Source: Planctomycetota bacterium (GTDB lineage: Bacteria; Planctomycetota; SZUA-567). From it: a stretch of DNA of 23,196 nucleotides. Shown here one piece after another: positions 23,083 through 23,196 of the stretch. Each line of letters starts with the position of its first letter. Position 1 is the stretch's first letter. The position numbers and the translations under genes are program-made. The DNA is taken from NCBI GenBank assembly GCA_031270145.1, contig JAISYD010000286.1, positions 1-23,196 of the forward strand. Direction: 5' to 3'. The notes under the pieces were generated by a model, which was not told where the DNA came from, made no database searches, and saw only the letters and a list, made by a program, of their open reading frames with translations.

Positions 23083-23196
23083 ATGATGGAAGACGCGATA
23101 AAGAAGGCCCAGGCGTTGACCGAGGCGCTTCCCTACATCCGGAAGTTCCGGAACCGGATCATCGTCGTCAAGCTGGGCGGCTCGGCCCAGGACGAC
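23083..23196 (+). CDS. argB: Acetylglutamate kinase ArgB, N-terminal part (cut by the window edge)
   Basis: The 38 visible codons include AQALTEALPYIRKFRNR and then IIVVKLGGSA, matching the N-terminus of the N-acetylglutamate kinase family, which phosphorylates N-acetyl-L-glutamate in arginine synthesis; the lysine and GG of the KLGG motif belong to the nucleotide-binding site. The family usually has KYGG or KFGG followed by AM; here it is KLGGSAQ. AGGGTGG lies 5 nt before the first of two adjacent ATG codons and 8 nt before the second, so either may be the start. It is divergent from all the other clear genes in the window. The remainder lies beyond 23196. Confidence 0.85.
   Translation, partial: MMEDAIKKAQALTEALPYIRKFRNRIIVVKLGGSAQDD

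Overview
The window is a GC-rich bacterial chromosome segment. Nearly every gene lies on the minus strand in one long, tightly packed run with many 4-nt ATGA overlaps and clear Shine-Dalgarno sites. A DNPR motif in MurE indicates meso-diaminopimelate peptidoglycan, so the host is most likely a Gram-negative-type bacterium. The DnaQ-DinG fusion, the lone ParA, the enlarged MraY and the style of the ArgB N-terminus are compatible with a PVC-superphylum (Lentisphaerae/Verrucomicrobia-like) or other deep-branching lineage, but this placement is weak inference.

Reading in the direction of transcription (right to left): a secreted SNase-family nuclease with an Ada-like cysteine tail (21816-22469) stands alone. 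An extended -10 promoter (21635-21663) then starts aroK-aroB (shikimate kinase, 3-dehydroquinate synthase), which ends at an intrinsic terminator (19698-19730). A ParA-family ATPase, a DnaQ-DinG exonuclease-helicase and the GTPase TypA/BipA follow (19677-14041). A TATAAT promoter just past typA (14005-14033) begins a block with a UPF0316/DUF2179-type membrane protein, an unrecognised two-TM protein of 516 aa, and the division and cell-wall (dcw) genes rsmH-ftsL-ftsI-murE-murF-mraY-ftsW-murG. The last gene is a YgiQ-type radical SAM protein overlapping murG by 4 nt. On the plus strand are the start of argB (from 23083, with its own promoter) and possibly a gene end at 1-57.

The dcw genes make one pathway: MurE and MurF finish the UDP-MurNAc-pentapeptide, MraY makes lipid I, MurG makes lipid II, and FtsW/FtsI with FtsL polymerise and cross-link it at the septum. 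RsmH modifies 16S rRNA. Compared with the textbook cluster, mraZ, murD and murC are missing, and the uncharacterised 516-aa receptor-like protein sits where mraZ would be expected.

No CRISPR array, insertion sequence, prophage, tRNA or rRNA was seen. The points most worth following up are the 516-aa receptor-like protein, the DnaQ-DinG fusion that keeps all four Fe-S cysteines, the helical insertion in FtsI, the promoter-terminator arrangement between aroB and parA, and the long structured region upstream of argB.
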